The notes beneath the pieces were generated by a model. It ran no database searches. It saw only the letters and a program-made list of their open reading frames with translations, and had not been told where the DNA came from. A stretch of 64,000 nucleotides of DNA from Spirodela intermedia (taxonomy: Eukaryota > Streptophyta > Magnoliopsida > Alismatales > Araceae). The stretch is taken from the NCBI GenBank assembly GCA_902729315.2, contig LR746275.1:64501-128500 (forward strand), given 5' to 3'. Positions 42,544 through 54,869 of this stretch are shown one piece after another. The position numbers and the translations under genes were made by a program. Numbering within the stretch: position 1 is the stretch's first letter; every line of letters starts with the position of its first letter.

Positions 42544-43707
42544 CCCGGCGGCGGATCACGTAACCGATGGGCGGCCCCGCCTCCGGAGCCTCGAGCAGAT
42601 CGTGACCTGGTCGTCGCCTCCTCCCCACCCCTTCCTTCTCTGCACTGCATTCGAATATCATTAGGGAGGGGAGGGAGGCCCTCCGCGCAGCCAGGCGGGC
42701 AGGTGGGAATTACGCGAGAAACTAGGGGAATCTAAAAGCAACATGCGAGATGCCGGTGGCCTGGGATATTCGCAAGCCGTCCGATTCGATGGCGATGTCC
42801 ACGTGGAGGGCCGAGTGTCGGCCCTCCCGCCAGCACGCTCCCTGAACGCGTAGCCGCGCTCCCCGAGCGTGGCCTGCGCCTGCTTTTTTCCTTCCACGTC
42901 GGATCCCAACTCCCCTGGATTTTGGGGACGGCGTGTCGTGGCCACGTGGCCGGCGCCGCCGATAGGGCGCGGGCGTACTGCGGCTGGGCCGGGGACCGTG
43001 AGAAGTGACAAGGCCCAGAATGCTCCAGCCCAGCCCTATCTGTTAGCTTGGTCCACAAGTACACGCGGGGGCAGGGGGGAGGAATGTCCTCCTGACCTTT
43101 GGATCATTATCGTACACTTTCAGTAGCCGCGTGGGTCCGGTGACTCGGTTCTTTTGTTGTTGGGAGTTATCCTGACTTTGTCGGGATAGGCTGCGGTGGG
43201 TCAAATATATATATATTTTTATTATATTTTTTTTGGTTCAAGATAGAAAGAAAAGAAAAATTATGGAAATAAATTAGTGAAGGTGAATTTCAGTTTGGAG
43301 ATAGAACAATGCCTTCTGTCGTGTATCCTCGAGCGGCCTCAGATGCTTCAATCGTCGATTTTCGTATTGAGCGCCAGGTCAACGGCGCCAAAAGATTTTT
43401 GTATCGAGACTGGTCGGGACCTCCAGCTCGAGGAAAGAGGAGGGCCAAGGGCCCACGCCGACCTCTCAAGGGTTTATTTCTTCTTCTTGCTTCATCGCCA
43501 CTCTCCTCCCCTTCGTAGGCCCCTGCCTCCGTTTTCCCCTTTTTTTCCTCTGCCTCGTGCGAGTCCGCCGTCCCCCCCGTCGCAGCCACCACAGGTGATT
43601 GTTCCTTCCTTTCTCTCTCCATCTCTCTTTCTTTCTCGATCTCCCTCCTCTTTCCGGCCTCCACAGCCGGAATAACGGATCAGAGGGCAGGGAACGCCAT
43701 CTGAAAA
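42544..43707. other. Divergent promoter region between two genes
   Basis: This lies between the start of the minus-strand unnamed gene and the + strand GEM-like gene, so it probably serves both. It is GC-rich up to 43.15 kb with an AT patch at 43.2-43.27 kb. An E2F-like GGCGCCAAAA lies at 43384-43393. Several long overlapping frames exist but are GC-rich shadows without conserved content. Confidence 0.5.
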
Positions 43708-43770
43708 ATGGCACTTGATCTTCGTTTCCGTGAGCAGGGAGAACCACCGCGGATTGAAGAGGCCGCACGA

Positions 43771-44860
43771 ATGGAAGGGGGAAAGGGCAGCAGCGGGGCG
43801 TGGGTCATGGGCACGCCGATTCCGCAGCAGCCCAACCCGCAGCCGCCCCCCTACTTCACCCCGTCGGGTCCCGGCCACATGAATCACCCCTACGGTGCCG
43901 GCCCTTCCCGTGAAGCTTATCCCTTTGCGCCGACCTCCGGCCCCCCCGCCGCCACCGCCGCTCAAGGGGTAAATCCGTATGTGCATCGCGGTGCCCATGA
44001 AGCCAATCCTTACGTGCAGACGGCCCCCGCCTCCCACTCCTCGGCGACGGGTGAGTGCTGTAGCCCCGCTCGCTCTTTCTCTACCTGTGTATTACTGCCT
44101 CCCCCTTTCTCAGCGTGGCGGCCTACCCCCCCCAGCAGCTTCCATGGAGACGGTTGTGAAGGTGCTGGGTCGATGCGGGAAGAAGCTGGAGAAGGGCGCC
44201 AAGAATGCTGGGACAGCCGCCGATCACCTCTGGCAGCACCGTACTCCCTCTCTCTCTCTCTCTCTCTCTCCTACTATCTCTCCCTCCATTTCTGCCTCTC
44301 TGAAAAGCCGCAGTTCTTTGACACAGTTAGGACGGCCCCGAACCTCACGGATGCGGCGATGAGCAGCCTCGCGACGGGGACGAAGGTATTTGCCGAAGGG
44401 GGGCGCGACAAGCTCTTCGAGCAGACATTTGGTATCCTCCCGGGGGAGAAGCTCCGGAAGGCGTACGCCTGCTACCTGTCAACGCCCTCCGGCCCCGCCA
44501 TTGGGACTCTCTATCTGTCGACGAGAAGGCTGGCCTTCTGCAGCGATCATGGCCCCTCCGCCGCTCGGGGGCAGCCGCCATCAGCCCACCACAAGGTATG
44601 CAGTGGCTCCGAGCTCCCCGTTTGTGAGAACGTCAGAGGGAGGTGCTCATCCATCATCCGTTGCGCAGGTTGTCCTGGAGCTCAGCCAGGTGCTGGCGGT
44701 GGTGCCCTCTCCGAACAGGATGAACCCCTCGGACAAGTACATCCAGGTTCTCACCACGGCGGGCCACGAGCTCTGGTTCATGGGGTTCGTCTCCTACGAC
44801 AAGGCGGTCAAGAACCTGACGGAGGCTCTGCAGAAGTGTCCGCCTGCTACTGCCTGGTAA
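43771..44860 (+). CDS. GEM-like protein with GRAM domain (ABA-responsive family)
   Basis: A plant GRAM-domain protein of the GEM/GER5 (ABA-responsive) family. GRAM domains bind phosphoinositide membranes, and members act in ABA and developmental responses. Exons: 43771-44050, 44139-44240, 44327-44595, 44669-44860. All are in phase and give 280 residues. An in-frame upstream ATG at 43708 would give 301. Proline-rich N-terminus with NPYV repeats, then VVKVLGRCGKKLEKGAKNAG and HLWQHLRTAPNLTDAAM formed across exon joins. The GRAM core GTKVFAEGGRDKLFEQTF follows, then KAYACYLSTPSGPAIGTLYL, then a final exon with NPSDKYIQVL and ELWFMGFVSYDKAVKNL. The usual 'SYYK' stretch before the last exon reads SAHHK, a divergence. 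A CT tract (44,253-44,272) sits in intron 2. It converges on the sialidase-like gene to the right. Confidence 0.92.
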
Positions 44861-45170
44861 GAAACCAGCCCTCGGACGAGATGATCTTCGGTGTTATGCC
44901 GCCCTGTGCGAGTGGAATCTGTTCTCCCAACAAGGCGACGACTGCCGCCATTAAATGTCCTCGGATGGAATCTGTCCCTCCCTTAAAATATCAATTCGAA
45001 GAACATTTTTCCTCCGAAAAGAAGGCCCTGTTCTGGGATTTCACCGCATCGTTCAGCCGCGGTTCCGATCATGGTGTCAAGATGATCCGAGGCTGGAGAG
45101 CGACATGCTGCAGGAGAGAGAGAGAATCCAAGTTAGGGAAGCAGTACGGTCATCATCCCCCTCATCCGCC
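44861..45170. other. Short convergent intergenic region
   Basis: About 310 bp between the stop codons of two convergent genes. It must hold both 3' untranslated regions and possibly a last exon of the minus-strand gene. No terminator-like signature can be assigned by eye. Confidence 0.5.
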
Positions 45171-47455
45171 TTAGCTCACCTTGATCTGGGTCCTGTTGTA
45201 GGTGTAGGTAACATGGACGGACCCGTCGCTGGTCTGGATGACGGCGGGGTAGGAGAACTCCATCCCCGGTGTGTCCTCCAAGGTGATGACCTCCACCCAG
45301 GAATCCCCGTCGTCCTCCGAGACGGCTATTTTCAGCACACCCCTCGAGACCGTGTTGTAGGCCAGCAGCAGAAGCCCGTCCCTCAGCTTCACGCCGTCGA
45401 TTCCTGCGGGATATCCCCACAACCGTGAGTCCTCGTCGCGTCGTCGTCCCTCCCTGGAGAGGGGAGCGCCGCCGCGGGTCGACTAAATAGATGTAAACGA
45501 TGAACCTGAGTTCGGGTTAGGGAGCTGCGTGGGCTCTGCGTAGCTCCAGGTCAGGCCTCCATCCGACGACTCGGCAATGCAGACTTTCCCGATGCCCTCG
45601 AACGAACGCAGTAGAACGCGCAGCGTTCCTCGCGCAGTCAAGAACGGCACCGGCTGGATGACCCCCAGCGTCTGGTCCTGGATGTATATCGGCCCGTGCT
45701 TCCTCCATGTCCGGCCGCGATCTTCGGTGACCTGCCAGCCATACGCGTTACACGAGCCGCCGTCATGAGTACGCCGACCTCGCTTTCTCCCTTTCTCTCT
45801 CGCTCTCTGCGCTAGTAATCTAATCACCTCCATCCACGCTCCCCACGAATTCCAGCTTTCCACGGAGGATCCACAGAGCAGACGGCCGTCGTCCAGCAAG
45901 ATGGGCTGCAGCAAGCAAGCAAACAGCGGTGTTACAGGCATGTTTCTACCTCCTCGTGCCGCGTGGACTGGATGATAGCCATCTCTCTTGCCTTGTTCTT
46001 GGTCGGGCCCAGAACACCCGGAGGAAGCTGTTCCCGGTCGGACCAGCTGATCCCGTCGTCGGACGATCGCCTCATGCACCCGCTCCACCTGAGTTTTCAT
46101 CCGTAGTCAGCCCAGATCGCATCTCGCAGTCAACGACCAGATATGAGCAGAATTCAGTAATGGCGCACACCAGACTCCGCCAGGAAAGCTCTTCCTTCAA
46201 TTGACGGACTGGGAGAAGAACGTGATGTTCCATAATTAATCTGAACTGACACCTGTTTCACGGGGGTTGTGACGAACAACTACTAAGCACCGAAGTGTCG
46301 AGAGACTCAGCCTCCAAACGTCTGAGACAAGGCCTCTCTGCAGCTCAGCTCATCAGCTCATCGGTGGATGCCGAAGCGATTCAAGAGGGTGACAGCTAGT
46401 GGATAGATCGAAAGGGAGAGGGTACGGGTTTCCTCCAGGTAATGGAGGGAGAATAATAAATTCCCTCCCGACTCAAATGACCAACTAAGTAGTATTCCCA
46501 TCAATCGGTATGGGATCCAACAGAAATCTGCCGTTTCCATCCGCCCATGGTAATTAATATAGCTCACAGCACATGGTCATGGTCTGGCAGCAGGATAAGA
46601 GGGGAGGACTCACTTTTGAACCTCCTGGCCGATCTTGTAGAAGAGGAGCAGCTCGTTGGAGGGGAGCTTGAACAGAACAGGGTTCCACATCGGGACACCA
46701 GCTTCTTCGTCGGCTATCATCGGAGGCTGCCATGTCCCATCCTGCAAAAATGGGGAGCTCGATCTATGAAAAAACTTAAGGAGGATCGCATACGCTTCTC
46801 ATTCTTTTGTTCTATTATGACCGCACGCTGTGTCTCTGTAGCCAGATCTTGACATCGTTGGCGCCCTCTCTGGTACCTCCAAAGTAAGCAACGAGGAACT
46901 GGCCCTCCTCGAGCTGTCACCGAAACGGCGGAAGAGCTCGATCAGAATGTAACAACCCCGAGAGGGAAGGATGAGGGGGGCGGGTAAGCTCATGCTTGCC
47001 TCGACGATGGTGGATGCGTGGCAGTTACTGAAAGGGGCGGATCCCTGGGGGAAGGTGTACTCCTCCCTTACCACCTCCCAGGCGCCGCCGCCGCAGCTCG
47101 CCCTGCCATGGACGACGCTGGAAGTGGCGGTCTTTTCGTCATCGGAGCCTTCCCCCATCTTCCGCCCTACCCTTGGCCCACTGCCGCTGCCTCCTTCTCT
47201 TACCTGAGGACTGGGAAAGGGGGATAGGGTGGTTCCGTGGGAGGGTGTCCGTGGAGGAACCGAGAGGGGGACGGACCAATAGGAGCGCCCGACGTCGGTA
47301 CTAAAGAACCCGTGAAATTCCCAGGCGAGGAGGAAGAACGATAGAAAGGAGACGCCCAGGACTAGCCTCCACGCCCCGGTGCAGTCACCGGCGGCGGCCT
47401 TGCTGCTGTCGCCGGCGGCATTGGGGGTATTACTGCCGGACATCCCCCGAGACAT
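45171..47455 (-). CDS. Plant sialidase-like (Asp-box/BNR repeat) protein with N-terminal membrane anchor
   Basis: Seven minus-strand exons: 47000-47455, 46827-46913, 46614-46741, 45992-46088, 45828-45905, 45506-45731, 45171-45403. All are in phase; 434 residues. A hydrophobic anchor lies at about 29-48 after a short cytosolic tail, suggesting a type II Golgi/ER membrane protein. The six-bladed propeller region shows [39 protein letters not shown], then four Asp boxes: SSDDGISW (232-239), TEDRGRTW (284-291), SSDGGLTW (337-344) and SEDDGDSW (386-393). The family is exo-sialidase-like, but its plant substrate is unknown. Introns 1 and 4 need GC donors (GAG|GCAAGC, AAG|GCAAGA) to match the family. 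The stop follows TQIK|GTGAGC, a donor-like site, and relatives usually continue a few residues, so a tiny last exon may be missing. Confidence 0.9.
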
Positions 47456-50400
47456 CGCCCGAGAGCCTCCCCTTACATGTGGGTTTCACTGATGTTATAT
47501 CCCAGAGAAAGTCAGACGGGGGCAGAGGGGGGGTAACAACCAGAAACCCCAGGAGATTGATGTATATGAGAAGATAGAGAGACAGAGAGATGAGCAGATA
47601 TCTGATATTGCTGACCCGTTTTACAGCATAAATTATGAATTTTTTATTTTTTATTCTCCAATGTCCGTTGGGCTCCATTGTCGCACGTGCATTTAATTAA
47701 TATACATGTAATCTAAAATTAAAACTTAGATAAAAACACAAAAATAATATGATTTTAAATCTAAGAAATTCTTAATCATCAAGCTTATATGAAGAGTTAT
47801 CGTATTATTTTTACTCGGACTTAAATCTTAGCATAGCCCTCAAGATTTAAGCTTGTTTTCCTCTAATGGTTATGTTGACTAAATACAAGAGGATGCTTCA
47901 CTATTATTTGAAAAAAGGAATACAAGTCAGACAAAATAACAAAGTAACTCTACTACATGTTCCAAAGGAGCTAACAATGATGCAGAAAAACAGGACCTTT
48001 AAGACTTCAATATGATTCTTAGAGTGTTTGTGGTATGAGTACCACAGTTTTGACATTGAGTAGAGTAATTTGCATTGTGATTCACCAAAACAATGACTCG
48101 CCTATCAAATTTGTCATATAATTTTCATTATACTTATATTATCAGAGGACCAAATAAACATAGAATTTAAGAAAGCATGAGGTTAATAACTAGAAATTCA
48201 TACAAAATCTATATGTAGACTATTATACTTTGTCTAAAACTAATGAAAATTAAGTATAAGGGTTTGCATCCAAACCATAACTCCTACTACATTAATTTAA
48301 GTAGATAAAAATATACCAAACATAGTGGAAGTCTCAACTAGGGCACATCTCCAACTAACCTAAAACTACCAAGCATGATAACATGTCCAAACTCTTGTAT
48401 GTATTCACTTTTGGAGAATGTTAAAGAGGAACTTTGGAAGAAAATTATAAATTAAAGTTAGAAAATAATAAGAAAATGTGAATCTTCACCTTTTTGGAGT
48501 ACATTCTCTCTGGTTTAATCTTAGTAATTTGATAAATGGTAAAATATTTCTATGGTTACTCTCATTTGTGTTAACCAAGCAAAAATTATAACTTGAGATT
48601 CTTTTAATGAATCAAATAATTTTGCTTGGTTAACAATGAGATTATAACTTGCAATTCATTTCTAAAACTGAATAATAAAAAATGATGAAATATTACTTAT
48701 TTTATTGGTGTCTGAAATTTATCTCTTTTTGACCACTAGTGGTCTTCTCCATAAAAAAATTAAAATGTGAGAATTAATAGTGCTTCAATTAATCAAAGTG
48801 TTCTAGACTATATTTCTCTTGTCTAAAGCTCACACAAGATTAGTGATCTTCCTAAGTTTCAAAAACGCTTTCTAAGTGTTATTACTAGCTTAATTTTTTT
48901 TTTATAAAAAAGGGTAATGTTGATGTTAGAACAATGAAATTATGGCACTCACTAAAGAAAAAATCACAATAGATATTAAACCATGATAAATACTATAGGC
49001 ATAACTATACATATACCTGTTATATAATTAAAAAATAATATGAGTAGAAAAATGGTGTATCAAAATTTATAATTTCTACAAGACTTATAAATTTTTATAG
49101 AGCTTAAATTTCAAGTGTGGATGTGACACTAAGTAGACTATTTTATAGCTGTTGCAAACGACCATTGGGAGTTCACTATGCTGTATATAATATGGGAATT
49201 TCATCTAACATTAATGTTGGATAATACAAAAAAAAGCCACAACACACACCATTCTTCACAAAGTTCATGTAGGAAATGTATGTCCTTGAGTATTGAAAAG
49301 AAAGTATATTCTACTAAAGGCATCAACAATTCAACCACTTCATGAATGCTTCCTCATCCTCAATCAAAGAAATCAAGCAAAAAGACTGGGAGGAAACCTA
49401 TAAGAGAATTGAATTGTTCTTAGTCTATTTTTTGTTTCCTTAGAGTTGATAAATGCAGTAAAGGCTTGTTGAAGCCTTAGTGTTTAGTATAGGCTAACTT
49501 TTTATAGACCTGAAAAATAAACCACTTTATTTCTTGAATTCTCAAACATTATCGAGTTCAATTATCTGGAAAAATCATTTAAGGATTAATGAGGACATAT
49601 TACATTGATAAAACTATTCTTCTTTGCTTGGGATACAAGTGTATGATCAAAAGCTAGTTTCCTCGCCAACAATTAAATCTAAAATTTCAAACAATGCATT
49701 ATCTAATTAAGAGTACACCTCTTTTGTGAGCTTTTTCACTCAAGAAGAAAAACTTTATCAAGCACTTACGAGGTAAATCACATGCGATCAAGTCTCAAAT
49801 ACCCCCACAGCATTCACTTATGAGCCTGCAAATAAATTATGGCTTCGGAGCCCTTTCTTAGACAAGATGGGATCTAGAATCAACTAGAAAGAAATGCCAT
49901 GAAGATAGTGGGAACAAGAACTTACATATGAAGCACATTGTGGAAATAAATCCCTGAATGTCATTCATTTTTCCTGATTTTTTATGGTCACAAAAAATAA
50001 AGAAGAAGTGTTGGAGAATTGTAGAGAAGAAACTGTGAAAGAACAATCCACACAGAAAATGTGGAATAAAAATCCAAAAAGAAATGTATAGGAAAACATT
50101 TATAGCCATATTGTGGGAGAAAAAAAGGTTTAAAAGGTTGAGGTTTTGGGTTCAAAAGTTAATGTTTAGATGATGTGAAAGAGTAATTGAGTGAATTCAC
50201 ATTGAACAAAATTATGAAATTAGTGACATTAACTTGAGGATCAAATCAATCTATGTAAAAGAGTGATTTATGGGATGCATATAAAGTTCTACACAGCAAT
50301 TGATATGTTCTGATTTATCATGGTGGGTGTATCAAGTTTGACTCAATTAAGGCATACTAGTAATTATCATAGTTTCATATGATGAAGATAAGCTTTTTTT

Positions 50401-52868
50401 GGCAAGACTTTAAAGTTTAGATATTATGTTGAAAATATTCATTAGAAAGCTGAAGTGAAGAAGAAAATGCATCAATTGGACTATTAAAATGCCTGATAAG
50501 GTATGAATACATTTTAGGCACAATCAGATCAGGCCAAGGGGTAGTGTTTAGTAACATGTGACTAGAAAATAGTATAATGTTCCATAGTCAAAATAGCAAT
50601 GACTAAATACAATAAGCCCACTAATTACATGCCCAAGTATATGACTCTATTCTGGACATCAAGATAGTAGCTTGCCTCTCTACTTTATGACAATCACTCC
50701 CTCAAAGTGTTCTCCACATAGGAAAAAAAACTTTACAAATATATAAATATGTTCTAATCCTAAGATACTAACTTTTTTTTATGGATGATTTGAAGAAATT
50801 TGGGCATGTAAGAATTTGCAACATACTTTCTTAAGTGGATTAGAAGATGTGTAGAAAGAGATGATTAATGATTAAGATACTATTGAAAAATATGCTAAAA
50901 GGCTATTTATACAGCCAGGAATATTGATTGTTGGAGATCAGATCAGTTATGATTTGATTAGTAAAAGATTGTTAGTGTCAATGTGTGCCAACCTATTGTT
51001 CAGACTATAGAGTCAAACTAGGGTTCAGCTGTCAATTTGACCAGGTTTTAATTAGGTCAAATCGTAGATATTAGTTAATGAATTTTGACATTTGCTCCCT
51101 TTTTTGCTCTTGTTGATTGAGTCCAACCAACACACTTGATCTCTCCATACCAAAATGGTCTCTCCAACCAACACACTTGTTTAGTCATGTAGGTCAACAC
51201 ATACTTTAATAGGTCGGCATACTTTACCTTTCATCATATTATTCTTCTAAATCATTTTCTTCACTCCTATTGATGTATGTTCTCTTAATATGAAGCTTGA
51301 AAAGAGTATCAACAAAACAAATGAAACTAGATCTAGTGATTCAGTTCTTGATTGTTTCATTAGAGTATTCAAACATATTCAAAGTAATTTTTCATTAAGT
51401 TTTTATGTGCTTAATTGTTAACGTCAGAATCCTAAATAGAAATGCAAAAGCATATTGATCCAAAGTTAATAGTTACCAAATGTGAAATCATGAACCTTAA
51501 AGACAAGTTTCAACATCCAAAGTGAAACTACAAGATGGCAAGAATATTGGCAATAGCTAGAGATAATGGAAGAATATGCTATATGAACCTATGGGAGCCT
51601 ATGCCAACATTAGTGGATGAAATAAAATTAGTCTTCAAAGATCTCAATTCTTGGACTGAAATGGTAAAAAGGAAATGATTACCTATTTAGGTATTTAATA
51701 TCCCTTGAATTCATCACCTTCTTGAAAAAATAAGAGAGATTTCCAAGCACCCAAGCATTCAAAATTTCCAAGCCATAGAAGATTTTTTTTTCAAAGTTTT
51801 AAAGAGAAAAATCTTCATTTTTTCTATACATTCAATTCTCCACTAGTGCGAAGCATTTTATGAGTAGTTTCACTACTATTTTCCTTGTATGTTGCATTAT
51901 TTCCTTGTTCAAAAATGTTTTTTGGTATTGTATTATCACTGAAGAAAGGAACATGTTATAGATTTAGGAAAGACCACAGTGGGAGTTCTCATGTTAAGGC
52001 TTGGTGAGTTGGCTAGCTTCAGATTGCACTGAAACACTATGAAATTATCATTCACCACTGCCATTTTGTGTCATACAATTGACCGTGTTTTAGGGTGGAC
52101 GAGATAAGAGAAAACACTTCACATTCAGATTTTAGTTCAATCTACATAGCTACAGCTATATGATTTACTGAAAACTTCAAATTAGATCAATTTACATCTT
52201 GTGTACACTCTTGATAAATTCCATATCTATCCTTAAATAATCGGTCAAACATCTTTATCTTTTTTAATGAAATGTGAATAGTAGAATGCCAACACTCACT
52301 TCAAAATATATGTTGTTCATGGATCAAAAAATAAGGAAGGAGAGGAATACTCTACTTTCAAGAAACTCTTATAGATATCAATTTGTCTTAACACGAGTCT
52401 AATGAAACCAAATATCAAATATTGCAGTTTGCTTTTCTTAACAGTCCATAGATATAGTAATTGATCTTTGTACAAATCAGTCTATTTTATCACAATCATG
52501 TCGGCTTGTATGACTGCTGACAGATGTGAGACACGCTATCCTTTTTGCTAGAGGTGTTGACATAAAAGCGCAAGGTGTCCACATTGATTATCTCATTTGA
52601 AATTTTTAGTTTCGATAAGATTCAAGTATATTTGAACATTTTTTCATTAAAATTATTAAAATATGAGATGTGAGACTCAACATATAATAATTAAATGGGT
52701 GTTGTATAGTGGAACCAACTATTCGAAACGGCACGCATAATTAAGCAACCCAGAATGAACTTGTCAACCAAATGAGAACCTTGTCTTGATAGAATCATTT
52801 ATGGGAGAACCGATGTACAGCCAGCATATCGCACATGCGTTCTCATGCATAGAGTACAAAGAATCCTG
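47456..52868. other. AT-rich gene-free region
   Basis: The first ~250 bp are promoter of the minus-strand sialidase-like gene. The next 5 kb is AT-rich with stops in all frames and no recognisable gene. A phrase ccaaccaacacacttg is duplicated at about 51,123 and 51,166. Weak protein-like patches (for example around 51,590-51,670 on the + strand) are too short to assign. It is probably old transposon debris. Confidence 0.6.
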
Positions 52869-52885
52869 CTAGAATAGAGAGACAA

Positions 52886-53983
<1,098 letters not shown>

Positions 53984-54275
53984 AATATTTATCCAGATAA
54001 TAAAGGGCGATTTGCCAAAAGGAGGTGTGGCCGCCATCGTGCCCATAAAGATCCCTAGGGGTTCTTATGATTCTTGTTATAATGATCAATATCAGTAGTA
54101 TCACAGTCAGTGTTTACAGCCTTCTGCCTCCTATACAACCAGACGGAAAGAAGAAACTCACAGGAAGCTCATTAACGTTATCAAAACTTTCAGAGCCGGC
54201 AAGAGAGGGAGGGAGGGTTCCTCGTAGAAAATCTCTGGCATTTCGATGCCAGGCTGGGCTCCTCTCGCGCAGCTC

Positions 54276-54869
54276 TCAGAGGCCCCCTGAGAGATTCCAG
54301 CCTTGTCTTTGATCTGAAGACTCGAGCCGCGCTGCGATCTGAGCAAGCTGGCCCTTCACGCTCAGATCGATGACATGGGCGTCGTCGCTCCCGTAGCTGA
54401 TGACGAATCCGGCGATGAGGGAGGGGTCGACGGTGTTCTCTAGTTTCAGATCCTGGAAGCCGGTGAGCTTCTGCATCTTCTTCGCGATCTGGTCCATCTG
54501 CTTCCTCTCCAGCTTCACCGCGGAGACCACCGACACCGTAAGCGTGATTCTGGGCGGGGTTGAGCGCTGTTCGAGCTCCTTCTTCTGCAGAAGGGAGTGG
54601 AGGAACCCTCCCACAAGCGCGGACGGGGTCTGCTGCTTCAATAGGACGTCCCCAGTCTCCAACTCAACAACCAGTTTGCCGTGTCTACTCCCGCCGTCCG
54701 AAGCGAGAAGGGATGCTCTCTGGGAGGGGCTTGGTCGCAGAGGCTTTGACGGGTGGAGATGAAGAGACATCGGGAGGGCCGCATCCTGACGAGGGCAGTG
54801 CGCTGTCCCTCCGCTAGCAGGGAACAACGGGTGCCCGTTGGAAGCGATGGACTGGTTTAGGGTATTCAT
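54276..54869 (-). CDS. ATP synthase delta (OSCP)-like protein, C-terminal domain only
   Basis: A single open frame from ATG 54869 to TGA 54276, 197 residues and intronless. The conserved part is LTVSVVSAVKLERKQMDQIA, then KKMQKLTGFQDLKLEN, then VDPSLIAGFVISYG and HVIDLSVKGQLAQIAARLES. That is the C-terminal domain of the F1Fo-ATPase delta/OSCP family, which links F1 to the peripheral stalk. The usual N-terminal helical domain is absent. In its place are ~70 Ser/Pro-rich residues and a conserved-looking RHGKLVVELETGDVLLKQQ block. Similar short delta-like proteins are annotated in other plants, so this is probably a distinct paralogue and not a truncation. The N-terminus could be a plastid transit peptide but is only weakly suggestive. 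A TATA-like ttatatg and atatatc lie 160-170 bp upstream (about 55,021-55,040). Confidence 0.85.
   Translation of the reverse strand: MNTLNQSIASNGHPLFPASGGTAHCPRQDAALPMSLHLHPSKPLRPSPSQRASLLASDGGSRHGKLVVELETGDVLLKQQTPSALVGGFLHSLLQKKELEQRSTPPRITLTVSVVSAVKLERKQMDQIAKKMQKLTGFQDLKLENTVDPSLIAGFVISYGSDDAHVIDLSVKGQLAQIAARLESSDQRQGWNLSGGL

Noticed and set aside
43708-43770. Upstream in-frame ATG of the GEM-like gene
   Set aside because: Possible but less likely; the proline-rich N-terminus starts naturally at 43771. It cannot be excluded without transcript 5' ends.
46961-46999. Read-through of sialidase-like exon 1 into intron 1 (ASMSLPAPL)
   Set aside because: The continuing frame loses family similarity at once, while the GC-AG splice restores it exactly (VE then LEEGQF).
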